This document shows positions 24,155-32,315 of a stretch of DNA of 32,315 nt, piece after piece (within the stretch, counting starts at the first letter, position 1; each line of letters starts with the position of its first letter). The DNA is taken from assembly GCA_024407875.1 (NCBI GenBank), contig JAKSVT010000020.1:1-32315 (forward strand). Direction: 5' to 3'. A program made the translations under genes and the position numbers. The DNA comes from Alphaproteobacteria bacterium. Its GTDB lineage: Bacteria; Pseudomonadota; Alphaproteobacteria; CAAGCB01; CAG-977. The notes below the pieces were generated by a model, which was not told where the DNA came from, made no database searches, and saw only the letters and a list, made by a program, of their open reading frames with translations.

Positions 24155-26353
24155 ATGGGTTTAACTTCTGCACTTAGAACAGGATTGAGTGGATTAAATG
24201 CAAGTCAAAAAGCATTGTCCGTTGTTTCAGAAAACGTTGCTAACGTTAATACTGAAGGATATTCACGTAAAGTTTATTCTCAACAAACAATTGTTTTGCC
24301 TGATGGCTCAAATAGTGGCGTTAAGGCTAATACAAATTTCCGCCAAGTTGATGATGTTATTAGAAAGCAATATAGAATAGAAAGCGGTAATATGCAAAAG
24401 AGCTATGTACGTTCTTATTATTTGGACTTAATCCAAAGTAAAATGGGAACAGTATCATCTCAACAATCATTGGCTAACCGCGTAAACTCAATTCAAACAA
24501 CATTTGAAAGTTTAGGTATTGATGCTGATAAATTAAATTCTCAATCAGCTGCTGTATCATCTCTCGATATTGCAATTAAAACATTTAATTCTTTATCAAA
24601 TGAAATTCAATCTGTTCGCCAAGAAATTGATGCTGGCATTACAGATTTGTGTGAAGAAGTTAATGATATTTTATATCAATTAGATGAATTGAATAATGAT
24701 ATCGTTAGAACAGAAGCTATGAACAATATGACTTCTGATGATTATAGAGATAAAAGAGATACATTAATCACTAGATTATCAGAAATTATGGATATTCAAT
24801 ATTATGAACGTTCAAGCGGAGAATTAGTTGTTTTAACAAAAAGTGGTAAATCTTTATTAGAAAAAGATCCTTCTTCACTTGACCATAAAAATGCACAACA
24901 AGCCGGTTCATTAATTAGTTATTCTGGTGGTGGTATTCCTGGCTTATATTGTGGTGAACATGATATTACAAACGAAATCAAGTCTGGTGAATTAGCAGGA
25001 TTGATTGGTTTGCGTGATACAGAATTGCAAGACATGCAATTGGAAATGGATGAATTGGCTTATCAATTAAAAGAAGCTTTGAATAGTATATCTAACCAAG
25101 GTACAAACTATCCAAATATGACTTTTGAAATTGAGGGCTCAAGAACATTCATTGATAGTTCTGTTCAATCAATTACTATTGGTGATGATCAAGACGTTAA
25201 AATTGTTTTGTTTGATGAAGATGGCCAAGAAAAATTTTCAACATCATTGGTTTCTATTTTAGGAACAAGAACAACAACAATTGATAATTTGACTGATACA
25301 ATTCAAAAATGGCTTCAATCAGGTGAGGGCGGCCCTTCATTGAATTTTGCTTCTTGCGAAATTGATAGAGATGGCAAATTTAAACTCGATTTAGGCACAA
25401 GTACTTTATCTATTTCATTTAGAGAAGAAAATTCTATCGTATTTGGATCTGAACAACAATTAGTTGATTTATCATATAATACAGATGGAAGTGAAAATAA
25501 TCAATCTACTCGTAAATTCCAAGGATTTTGCTCATTCTTAGGCATTAATGATATTATTTTAACATCAAGAAAAGAATGCGTTTACGATTCTTCTATTACT
25601 TCAAAAGCTGCTGCAATGGGTATTAAAGGAACTACAACACTTTCTTTCTCAGATGATAAGTATGGCTTTGATTTTGCAGAAGTTACTGTAACTGCTCAAG
25701 ATACTTTAGTTACAATTGCTCAAAAAATTAATGAAGCTTGTAAGAATTCAGCAAATGAAAATATTATTGATGCACAAATAGTAAAAGAAGGTAAAGGATA
25801 TCGTTTACGTATTATTGATAAAGAAGGAAATCAATTAGAAATAAACGAAAGAAATACAACAGGCGTAAGTTTGTTAAATAAATTAGGTATAAAAACTTCT
25901 CATGCCGGTGTAGCAAATGATATTGAGGTTCGTCCTGAAATTTTAAAATCTCCTACTTTATTAGCAACAGGACAATGTGAATATAGTACAGAATCTGGAT
26001 CATATTATTTGTCAGAATCAGATAACTCTTTAGCTAATAAATATTGTGAAGTATTTAGTAAAGCTATCAATTTTGATTCAGCAGGAAGTTTTGAAAAGAT
26101 TAGTACCTCATTAACAAAATATGCAAATAGTATTGTTGATGGTTTAGCTGGTCGTGTATCAGATGCTAATGCTTCTTACTCTTATCAAGAAGATTTAGTA
26201 AATACATTATATACGAAAGAACAGGATATAAGTGGTGTTGATTTGGATGAAGAATTATCCATGATGTTGTTATATCAACGTTCATATTCTGCATCAGCAA
26301 AAGTTATGTCAACTTCAATAGAAATGTTAGAATTGTTAGATTCATTGTTTTAA
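24155..26353 (+). CDS. flgK: Flagellar hook-associated protein 1 (hook-filament junction)
   Basis: A 732-residue protein, longer than the ~550 residues of the enteric protein. The N terminus is unmistakable: SALRTGLSGLNASQKALS (about 4-21), then ENVANVNTEGYSR (about 26-38). The C terminus has the matching helix with DEELSMMLLYQRSYSASAKV, which packs with the N terminus in the axial structure. The middle is enlarged by surface-exposed sequence. It is exported by the flagellar type III system, so there is no Sec signal. An AAAGGAG site is 8 bases or so before the ATG. FlgN just upstream is its chaperone. Confidence 0.95.
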   Translation: MGLTSALRTGLSGLNASQKALSVVSENVANVNTEGYSRKVYSQQTIVLPDGSNSGVKANTNFRQVDDVIRKQYRIESGNMQKSYVRSYYLDLIQSKMGTVSSQQSLANRVNSIQTTFESLGIDADKLNSQSAAVSSLDIAIKTFNSLSNEIQSVRQEIDAGITDLCEEVNDILYQLDELNNDIVRTEAMNNMTSDDYRDKRDTLITRLSEIMDIQYYERSSGELVVLTKSGKSLLEKDPSSLDHKNAQQAGSLISYSGGGIPGLYCGEHDITNEIKSGELAGLIGLRDTELQDMQLEMDELAYQLKEALNSISNQGTNYPNMTFEIEGSRTFIDSSVQSITIGDDQDVKIVLFDEDGQEKFSTSLVSILGTRTTTIDNLTDTIQKWLQSGEGGPSLNFASCEIDRDGKFKLDLGTSTLSISFREENSIVFGSEQQLVDLSYNTDGSENNQSTRKFQGFCSFLGINDIILTSRKECVYDSSITSKAAAMGIKGTTTLSFSDDKYGFDFAEVTVTAQDTLVTIAQKINEACKNSANENIIDAQIVKEGKGYRLRIIDKEGNQLEINERNTTGVSLLNKLGIKTSHAGVANDIEVRPEILKSPTLLATGQCEYSTESGSYYLSESDNSLANKYCEVFSKAINFDSAGSFEKISTSLTKYANSIVDGLAGRVSDANASYSYQEDLVNTLYTKEQDISGVDLDEELSMMLLYQRSYSASAKVMSTSIEMLELLDSLF

Positions 26354-26384
26354 TTAGAAAAAAAGAGAACAGAAAGTTTAAAAT

Positions 26385-26391
26385 AAGGAGG
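26385..26391 (+). promoter_or_regulatory. Consensus Shine-Dalgarno of flgL
   Basis: AAGGAGG lies eight bases before the ATG at 26400, a full match to the anti-SD sequence and the strongest in the window. An out-of-frame ATG at 26393 is too close to be used. Confidence 0.8.
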
Positions 26392-26399
26392 AATGGACC

Positions 26400-28538
26400 A
26401 TGCCAACAAGAGTACCTACGACAGCTTCTTATAATTTATATATGAGAAATATTGCTACACAGAAAAATTCTGCTAACCAATATTCATATCAATCTATTAC
26501 AGGTAATAGATATGAAACCTATGATCAATATGGTGTATCTACTTATCGTTTATTGTCACTTGAAAATGAACAAGCAAAAGCAGAAAAATTCTTGGATACA
26601 AACAAAGTAACACAAGTTGTTATTGAAACACAAGAATCTGCAATTACAAGTATTCGCGATGCAATGATTAATTTCAGAAGCGATTTGCGTAATTTCTATT
26701 CAAATGACTTAGAAAACTTATCAAAAAATCCTACAAGTGAAGGTATGACTGCATTAGCTTCAATTCAAGAATCTGCATTTGAAGCAATGTCATTGTTGGC
26801 ATATTATTTAAATACTGAAGCTGATGGTACATATGTGTTTGGTGGTGGTGAAGCTAACGTAAAACCTGTTGACTTCAATTATAAGTGTTTAGAAGAATAT
26901 CAAGCTGATTATGATGGCAAAATGAATGTTTATCCTATGAGTTATTCTGCTGTTATGACAAAAATGTATTCTGACTATACACAAACAGGTGGGCTTACAA
27001 TTTCTAGAGATTATCAAACTGTAAACCCTCATGAATGGCAGATGTTTGGTTCGGTTCAAAATTCATTCCATGCAGACAAAGATACTAAAGTTTTATCTGC
27101 TGTTTATGAACATACTTTTGATAATTTAAAACCTGGTGATGTTGTAACTATTGATACAGATACAACAAATCCTGGAAGTGAAAAATGCATAGATTATACC
27201 GTAGTTTCTGTGAGTGAAGATGGAAAAAGTGTTGAGTTCGATAGAACGTTTTTATTTGATATTGATAATCCAGACTCTGATAATATTTCAATTACACGTA
27301 AAGCTATGTGGAACTTCACTTCTGAAGATAATTCATTAAAGGGTGCTGTTGGTGAATTTTCTAATTTAAAAGAAGGACAAAAATTATTTATTGAAAATAC
27401 AAACTTCAATAATAAATATTATACTGTTGAAAAAATTTCATCTGATGGTTCAACAGTTTATTTTAAAGAAGATGTTGTTCCTGAACAAAGAGAATTGCCA
27501 ACAAGAGAACAATTAGAGCAATTTCCTAATTTAAAGATTCCTACATTAAAACAATCTGTAGAATCTGGTCGTTTAACGGCAAAAACAGGAAACTTTATTA
27601 CTTCAGAAATGGTTGGTAGTGAATTACAAACAGGTACAGTTTGGTTTGAAGCTAATGAAAATACAATGACAGCTACTGCAAAAGGTGCTTTTAGTTCTTA
27701 TAAACCAGGTGATACCATTATGGTAACAGGATCAACAGAGGGCAAAAATGATGGGGCTTATATTGTAAAATCTGTTTCATCTGATGGCCGTACTGTAACT
27801 TTTGATGAAAGTACAAAACTTAAAGAAGATCAAGACTTGAATAATGGCAGAGCTGTTGTAAATGGTGAAGGATTGGTTCTAGGTAAAACATATCCAGTTG
27901 GAACTACAATTTCTTTAACAAATACAACAAATCCTTATAACACAAATTACACAATTATAGATGTTCCTAAAATTGATGAAAATGGTAATTGGTATTTAAA
28001 AGTTAATAACGATACATTTCCTGAATATGATAAAGCAAGCTATTTTGAAAAAGCCAGAATTGATACATATTCATATTACAATGGTGAATATTTGGAAACA
28101 ACATATCGTATTAGTGAAGCTTCTGTTGTAAAAAATGATATTAATGCTAGTGCTGATGCTTTCCAAAAAATGTTTTCTGCAGTGGGATCAATTGCGCAAG
28201 GTAATTTATTAGATAGTGAAAATATTACTTCTGCAACTCAGCGTGTAGAAAAAGCTCTTGATATGCTAGAAGAAGCTTTAAATGCTAATAAAGGCACAAG
28301 TAATAAGCAATCTTTGACAACTATTGAATATTCTTTAATTACTAAATTAGACCGTGTTAAAACAACTATTGATTCTCAAACAGAATTAAATAATTCTCTA
28401 ACAACATACTTAGATAATATGACACAAGTTGATAAGACTGAAGCTGCTACTTACTTGTTGCAAGCTGAAAATAACTTAAATGTTGCCTATAAGGTTTTAG
28501 CATCAATTAATAATTTAAGTTTGTTAGATTATATTTAG
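26400..28538 (+). CDS. flgL: Flagellar hook-associated protein 3 with large repeat-bearing insert
   Basis: A 712-residue protein, more than twice the enteric FlgL (about 317). The N-terminal helix region (1-160, with NSANQYSYQSITGNR and GTYVFGGG) and C-terminal helix region (about 580-712, ending YLLQAENNLNVAYKVLASINNLSLLDYI) match FlgL and the D0/D1 domains of flagellins. Between them, about 220-540 holds four units of roughly 40 residues with the pattern F-x-x-L/Y-K-x-G-D/Q-x-x-x-I ... Y-T/I-V-x-x-V/I-S-x-D-G-x-x-V-x-F (near 240-281, 320-356, 431-471 and 497-537), probably beta-rich and surface exposed at the hook-filament junction. It is the last gene of the operon, closed by a strong hairpin. 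Confidence 0.92.
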   Translation: MPTRVPTTASYNLYMRNIATQKNSANQYSYQSITGNRYETYDQYGVSTYRLLSLENEQAKAEKFLDTNKVTQVVIETQESAITSIRDAMINFRSDLRNFYSNDLENLSKNPTSEGMTALASIQESAFEAMSLLAYYLNTEADGTYVFGGGEANVKPVDFNYKCLEEYQADYDGKMNVYPMSYSAVMTKMYSDYTQTGGLTISRDYQTVNPHEWQMFGSVQNSFHADKDTKVLSAVYEHTFDNLKPGDVVTIDTDTTNPGSEKCIDYTVVSVSEDGKSVEFDRTFLFDIDNPDSDNISITRKAMWNFTSEDNSLKGAVGEFSNLKEGQKLFIENTNFNNKYYTVEKISSDGSTVYFKEDVVPEQRELPTREQLEQFPNLKIPTLKQSVESGRLTAKTGNFITSEMVGSELQTGTVWFEANENTMTATAKGAFSSYKPGDTIMVTGSTEGKNDGAYIVKSVSSDGRTVTFDESTKLKEDQDLNNGRAVVNGEGLVLGKTYPVGTTISLTNTTNPYNTNYTIIDVPKIDENGNWYLKVNNDTFPEYDKASYFEKARIDTYSYYNGEYLETTYRISEASVVKNDINASADAFQKMFSAVGSIAQGNLLDSENITSATQRVEKALDMLEEALNANKGTSNKQSLTTIEYSLITKLDRVKTTIDSQTELNNSLTTYLDNMTQVDKTEAATYLLQAENNLNVAYKVLASINNLSLLDYI

Positions 28539-28558
28539 TTGAATGAATGTTAAAATAT

Positions 28559-28600
28559 TTTGGGGCTGTTTATGACAACAGCCCCAAACTATCAGTTTTT
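28559..28600 (+). terminator. Strong terminator at the end of the flagellar operon
   Basis: A perfect 12-bp stem TTTGGGGCTGTT (28559-28570) with AACAGCCCCAAA (28577-28588) around a six-base loop lies 20 bases after flgL. A T run (28595-28600) follows after a short gap, so it is slightly atypical but thermodynamically strong. Confidence 0.8.
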
Positions 28601-28818
28601 TATATAAATATAGTTAAAAATCCAGGGATCGTAGTTTTGTTGTTGCTAGTTCCAATATTGCTTGATGTAATTTTATAGGCAATATTAGGCTTAAATTCAT
28701 TTATAAAATTGTTTAAAGAAGGAGTGTTCCCATTTTTTGATTTTACTTCAATTGGAATTATTGAATTGTTCCTTTCTATTAAAAATTCTATTTCTTGAGT
28801 GTTTTTTTCATTTTGCAA
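28600..28818 (-). pseudogene. C-terminal remnant of an AAA ATPase with DUF4143
   Basis: The reading frame gives about 70 residues with NEKNTQEIEFLIERNNSIIP followed by IEVKS, which is the nuclease-like E-(V/I)-(D/E)-F-(L/V)-I-E ... P-I-E-V-K-S ending of the widespread ATPases annotated AAA_14/DUF4143 (about 400 residues when intact). It ends in a natural-looking stop at 28600. Upstream in the same frame there is an immediate TAA, and the ATPase, Walker motifs and the rest are missing. The frame's nominal first codon is a TTG with no ribosome site. The break falls exactly at the first of three 33-bp repeats. This is therefore a broken gene and not a small functional one. Confidence 0.75.
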
Positions 28819-28912
28819 TTATTTTGACCATGTTGCTGGTAAAAAATGCAATTATTTCGACCTTGTTATCGATGAAATATGCAACTTTTTTGACGTTAAC
28901 TAATAAAATATT
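28814..28912. repeat. Three tandem 33-bp repeats between nhaC and the ATPase remnant
   Basis: Copies begin at 28814, 28847 and 28880, exactly 33 bases apart. Copies 1 and 2 share the core TGCAATTATTTYGACC and match at about 25 of 33 positions; copy 3 is diverged (TGCAACTTTTTTGACG). The array ends two bases before the stop of nhaC and starts at the break of the ATPase remnant. Together with the remnant and terminator it fills the 28539-28913 interval, in which I see no intact gene. Confidence 0.8.
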
Positions 28913-28913
28913 A

Positions 28914-30524
28914 TTATTTAGAGCAGTGTTTAAATAAAAATTTCAAAATTAAATAAAGTAAAATAATACAAAATGGTAGGACTAGTAATGAAAGATTTTT
29001 GTTAAAATTAACAGCTAAAAATCCTAATAAAATATATCCAAATACAGATAATGAAGCAATTAATGAAGCGTATGGAAGTTGTGTTGATACGTGTTCAATA
29101 AAATCACATTTTGCTCCTGCTGCTGACATAATGGTTGTATCAGAAATGGGAGAACAATGATCTCCAAATACAGATCCTGCTAAGCAAGCTGAAATATTTA
29201 TAGTTAATAAAATATCTGTTGGAGAAAATAGACTGCATATTATAGGAATTAGTAATGAAAAAGTTCCCCAGCTTGTTCCTATAGAAAATGATAAAAATGC
29301 AGAAATAATAAATATAATTGTTGGTAGGAATATTTGAATGCTTGATGCAGAATTAGCAACTATATTTTCAACGTAAAATTTAGCACCTAATAAATTAGTT
29401 ATTCCAGAAATAGTCCATGCTAGAGTTAAAATTAATAAAGGGGCAGTCATTGCTTTAAAGCCACTTGGAACACAATTCATGAATTCTTTAAAAGAAATAA
29501 CGTTTCTTGATATGTAAAAAATAAATGAAAAAATTAAAGTTAAAAAGCTTCCTAAAACAAGACTTTTTGAAGAGTCTGCTTTTGTAAGAGCTTCTTTAAA
29601 TGAGCTTTCTTCAAAGAATCCACCTGTATACATTAAGCTTAAAAAGCAAAAAAGAATTAAAGCCAAAACAGGACAAATTAAATCAATTACATCACCTTTT
29701 GCTGTAAATTGCTCGTTTGTAGTATTAATAGTAACATTTGATGCTTCTTGCACTTTTTTCATTTCAGAAAAGTCTTTTTGCATAAATATTAAAAACACAG
29801 TCATAAATAAAGTTAATATAGCATATAGATTATATGGTATTGAACTTAAGAATAACGAAAAGCCATTTATTCCTGTATCATGAGGAACTGATGCTACGAC
29901 AGCTGCTGCCCAACTAGAAATAGGAACTATTATACAAATAGGTGCACATGTAGCATCGATAATATAAGCTAATTTTGCGTGGCATGACTTATGTTTATCT
30001 GTTAAAGGAGACATAACAGAGCCTGTTGTTAAACAAGCAAAATAGTCATCTATAAATAAAAGTAATGCTAAAACAAATGTTGCTAATTCAGCTCCTAATT
30101 TACTTTTAATATGCTTTGATGCCCATTTACTAAAAGCTGTTGAACCACCAACTGTATTGATTGCAGAAACTATTATTCCTAATGTAATTAAAAAGATTAT
30201 AATGCCTATATTTGCTCTATCTGAGATTTTTGAAATCATTCCTCCATCTTGTTGAAAAAGAAATGAATTTAATGCAAATTCAATATTACCATCTGAATAA
30301 AATAGAGCTCCAATTATTATTCCTGTAAATAAAGATGAGTAAACTTCTTTTGTAATTAAGGCCATTATAATTGCAAAAATTGGAGGAATTAGCGCATAAA
30401 AGGATCCAAAAACTTTGGGTTGATAGTTAAGTTCATTAGTATAATTGCTAAAATTATTTATAATAAACAATAGAGCTATTATTGCTGTTATAACTATAAT
30501 AAATGGATAATTTAATTTTCTCAT
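28914..30524 (-). CDS. NhaC-family sodium/proton antiporter
   Basis: A 536-residue inner-membrane protein with about 12 hydrophobic segments. The family marker near the C terminus is clear: AGSVFGDHCSPISDTTIMSAAGAKCDFIEHVSTQLPYA, and the middle has LLFIDDYFACLTTGSVMSPL and VPISSWAAAV, both typical of NhaC transporters. Members exchange sodium (sometimes with a metabolite such as malate and lactate) for protons. I see no clear Shine-Dalgarno ahead of the ATG, but the start MRKLNYPF followed at once by a membrane helix is sensible. It is divergent from the phosphoesterase gene, with about 140 bases between. The specific ion or substrate cannot be determined here. Confidence 0.92.
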   Translation of the reverse strand: MRKLNYPFIIVITAIIALLFIINNFSNYTNELNYQPKVFGSFYALIPPIFAIIMALITKEVYSSLFTGIIIGALFYSDGNIEFALNSFLFQQDGGMISKISDRANIGIIIFLITLGIIVSAINTVGGSTAFSKWASKHIKSKLGAELATFVLALLLFIDDYFACLTTGSVMSPLTDKHKSCHAKLAYIIDATCAPICIIVPISSWAAAVVASVPHDTGINGFSLFLSSIPYNLYAILTLFMTVFLIFMQKDFSEMKKVQEASNVTINTTNEQFTAKGDVIDLICPVLALILFCFLSLMYTGGFFEESSFKEALTKADSSKSLVLGSFLTLIFSFIFYISRNVISFKEFMNCVPSGFKAMTAPLLILTLAWTISGITNLLGAKFYVENIVANSASSIQIFLPTIIFIISAFLSFSIGTSWGTFSLLIPIICSLFSPTDILLTINISACLAGSVFGDHCSPISDTTIMSAAGAKCDFIEHVSTQLPYASLIASLSVFGYILLGFLAVNFNKNLSLLVLPFCIILLYLILKFLFKHCSK

Positions 30525-30544
30525 TTTTGTTCAAATGTATCGGG

Positions 30545-30560
30545 CATTATTTTAATAATG
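30545..30560. promoter_or_regulatory. Possible operator: inverted repeat between divergent nhaC and phosphoesterase genes
   Basis: CATTATT (30545-30551) and AATAATG (30554-30560) form a perfect 7-bp dyad with a two-base centre, about 20 bases upstream of the nhaC start. Such dyads are frequent by chance in AT-rich DNA, so this is a weak call. The rest of the spacer (30525-30666) shows no convincing promoter on either strand. Confidence 0.25.
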
Positions 30561-30666
30561 AAAAAAGTCTATCATAAAAAAATATAAAAACAATTTATAA
30601 ATATTATTGAAACGTGTATTTATTTTGCTTATTTTTTATGTAGTTATTTTTTTTAAGGGGACAATA

Positions 30667-31782
30667 ATGCATTTCACTTTAATAGCTTCTTTGGTTGGTT
30701 GCTTTACAACTACGTATTTGTATTTTAGATATGCTTGGTGTTGTCCGTCTGTTAATGTTTGGCAAAGAACAATTATTTTGGCAGTACTGTTATCTATAGT
30801 TTTTTTCCCAATGTTAGCTTCATATAAATTTGAACAGCCTTTAGGTAAATACTACATAACTTATAGAGAAACTTTGTATATTGTTTTCGTATCAATGGTT
30901 ATGTTGTTCACTTTTACCGTATTTAGAGATGTTGTTTGGTTAATATTGCATTTTATTAATGAAAAATATCATCCTATAACAAGCAATAATCTTGGAAAAA
31001 TTAATTTATATACAACTATAATTTCAATTATATTTGGGCTTTTTTCTTATTATTCAGGAAATAGTATTCCTAAATTAAAAACTTTTGAAATTAAATCAGA
31101 AAAAATTGTTGAAGCAAAAAATGTTTTAATGATGAGTGATTTACATATTCATAGAGCTTTGAGAATTTCAAAATTAAAAGGTATTGTTGAAAAAGCTAAT
31201 AAATTAAATCCTGATGTTATAGTTCTTGTCGGCGATATTTTCGATGATGATATTGATAGGATTAATGATTATTTAAATATCGTAAAAAATCTTAAAGCTA
31301 AAAAAGGTGTTTATGTTGTAACCGGCAATCATGAATATTATATAGGTTATGGCAATGCTTTAGAAATTTATAAAAGAATGGGCTGGAATTTCTTAGAAAA
31401 TAGCGGTGTTTCTGTATACGATGATCTATATATAGGTGGAGTGCCTGATATGACAATTGTAAACAGAATGAGAATGATTAAAGATGCAAATTTAGGCAAA
31501 ACTTTTGATGATTCAAAAGATAGTCAATATAAGATATTGCTTTCTCATACGCCTACAAATTTTAAAGATAATAATTTTGACTTAGAATTATCAGGTCATA
31601 CTCATGGGGGCCAAATATTCCCATTTACAGCTTTTGTTTTGTTGCAAACACGTTATATAGCAGGTTGGTTCAATTTATCAAAGAAGGCTAGATTGTATGT
31701 TTCTAGAGGGACAGGCCAATGGGGACCACAACAAAGATTTTTAGCCCCATCAGAAATGACGATGTTCAAATTTATTAAATAA
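30667..31782 (+). CDS. Membrane-anchored calcineurin-like metallophosphoesterase (YkuE/YaeI type)
   Basis: A 371-residue protein. About four membrane helices lie in residues 1-130, followed by the phosphoesterase domain with all metal-binding motifs: SDLHIH (157-162), GDIFDD (189-194), GNHE (220-223), SHTPTN (293-298, His294) and SGHTHGGQIFP (309-319). Relatives include E. coli YaeI, which has been described as a lipid phosphodiesterase; the substrate here is unknown. The frame is open back to a TTG at 30607, but the ATG at 30667 has a strong AAGGGG site (30655-30660) and was chosen. It ends two bases before the converging gene on the minus strand. Confidence 0.92.
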   Translation: MHFTLIASLVGCFTTTYLYFRYAWCCPSVNVWQRTIILAVLLSIVFFPMLASYKFEQPLGKYYITYRETLYIVFVSMVMLFTFTVFRDVVWLILHFINEKYHPITSNNLGKINLYTTIISIIFGLFSYYSGNSIPKLKTFEIKSEKIVEAKNVLMMSDLHIHRALRISKLKGIVEKANKLNPDVIVLVGDIFDDDIDRINDYLNIVKNLKAKKGVYVVTGNHEYYIGYGNALEIYKRMGWNFLENSGVSVYDDLYIGGVPDMTIVNRMRMIKDANLGKTFDDSKDSQYKILLSHTPTNFKDNNFDLELSGHTHGGQIFPFTAFVLLQTRYIAGWFNLSKKARLYVSRGTGQWGPQQRFLAPSEMTMFKFIK

Positions 31783-31784
31783 CT

Positions 31785-32315
31785 TTATTTTACATCAACA
31801 AGTAAAGCTGTGCCATTAGGAATAACTTTTACTTCAGCGTAAGATATTATTTTTGCAAATTTTTTGCCTCTGATAAAATTAGATGCGTAAAGAATTTTTG
31901 GCTCTTTCCCTTCATTTAAAATTTTATAACTGAGTATGTATTCGTGTGGTTTAAGTTTTTCTAATGGATTATACGGTTTAGCAAAAATAGCTCTGTTATG
32001 AGTGTCAGTTGTTACTACAATTTTACCGTTTAAATTGTTTATCTCATCAGCAGGTAATAAATTCATATATTTTAATTTTAAATATTCGCTAATAAAATCG
32101 TTTGAATGACTTTCAACAAATACAGGCAAAAGTATAGTTGTTCCGTTATCTTTTATGTTTTTATATTGGATAAATGGAACTAGTAATCCTAAAACAATAA
32201 CTGATGAAATTAAGAAACTGTTATGTGTTTTGATTAAAGATGTATATTTAAAGTTTTTAATTATATTAAATAAATTGGAAAAGTTTTCTTTTTTAAAGCT
32301 AATTTTAGATTTTAT
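31785..32315 (-). CDS. GDYXXLXY-type small membrane protein (5' end beyond window)
   Basis: The frame runs open from the right window edge to the TAA at 31785-31787, at least 176 codons, with no ATG inside before the membrane helix, so the true start is outside the window. It shows a basic N-terminal stretch, one membrane helix (SFLISSVIVLGLLVPF, about 32202-32249 region downward), and then FISEYLKLKY, which fits the G-D-Y-x-x-L-x-Y motif of a family of small bacterial membrane proteins with Glu-Tyr in place of Asp-Tyr. The remainder is a small beta-rich domain ending LLVDVK. These proteins are usually found next to a larger multi-spanning membrane protein (DUF4401/DUF2157), which would be expected just outside the window. 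Function is unknown. Confidence 0.65.
   Translation of the reverse strand: MKSKISFKKENFSNLFNIIKNFKYTSLIKTHNSFLISSVIVLGLLVPFIQYKNIKDNGTTILLPVFVESHSNDFISEYLKLKYMNLLPADEINNLNGKIVVTTDTHNRAIFAKPYNPLEKLKPHEYILSYKILNEGKEPKILYASNFIRGKKFAKIISYAEVKVIPNGTALLVDVK

Noticed and set aside
28737-28937. A 66-codon plus-strand frame across the 33-bp repeats
   Set aside because: It is hydrophobic only because of the T-rich repeats, has no ribosome site, and overlaps the ATPase remnant and the nhaC end.
1-32315. tRNA, rRNA or riboswitch
   Set aside because: I looked for T-loop-like GGTTCRAATCC cores and for conserved riboswitch elements in the intergenic stretches and saw none.

Overview
The window is a continuous piece of an AT-rich bacterial chromosome (roughly 70% A+T by eye) with densely packed genes. 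It looks like an alphaproteobacterium. Supporting signs are a hisA-hisE-HIT block, a flagellar block flgI / rod-binding FlgJ without muramidase / flgN / flgK / flgL behind a sigma-54 promoter, Gram-negative genes (P-ring FlgI, Lgt, an HldD-like epimerase) and an OmpR-type winged-helix protein. The low GC, the huge cysteine-rich secreted protein and an AAA-ATPase/DUF4143 remnant resemble uncultured host-gut alphaproteobacteria of the RF32 type; that placement is inference. No rRNA, tRNA, CRISPR array, phage or complete insertion sequence was seen.

Layout. 1-138: tail of an unknown glycine-rich protein and its terminator. 176-5889: a two-gene operon with its own promoter and terminator, encoding a 1610-residue secreted cysteine-rich repeat protein and a 251-residue secreted cysteine-rich companion. 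5920-7347 (minus): hisA, hisE and a HIT-family hydrolase; hisF is not in its usual place between hisA and hisE. 7419-10935: an exported protein whose C-terminal trypsin-like domain has lost its catalytic His and Ser, an atypical OmpR-type regulator one base behind it, and a PAP2 phosphatase. 11042-14162: a tight operon of iron-dependent alcohol dehydrogenase, a KamA-family radical-SAM aminomutase and proC. 14242-17042: an HldD-like epimerase lacking both catalytic residues, lgt, and a solitary adenine methyltransferase overlapping lgt.

17125-21347: a signalling cassette of a STAS anti-anti-sigma-like protein, a membrane sensor carrying both a SpoIIE/PP2C phosphatase and an RsbW-type kinase domain, and an exported solute-binding protein with an unusual half-full-half lobe order. 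21412-22125: a membrane-anchored coiled-coil protein of unknown function. 22148-28588: the late flagellar operon (P-ring, rod-binding protein, chaperone, hook-filament junction proteins) from a near-perfect sigma-54 promoter to a strong terminator; FlgL carries a large insert of about 40-residue repeats. 28600-28912: a C-terminal scrap of an AAA-ATPase abutting three 33-bp tandem repeats. 28914-32315: an NhaC antiporter (minus), a membrane metallophosphoesterase (plus) and an edge-truncated GDYXXLXY-type membrane protein (minus).

The best candidates for something undescribed are the cysteine-rich secreted pair, the pseudoprotease/regulator pair, the permuted solute-binding protein next to a kinase-phosphatase partner switch, and the 33-bp repeats at the ATPase scar.
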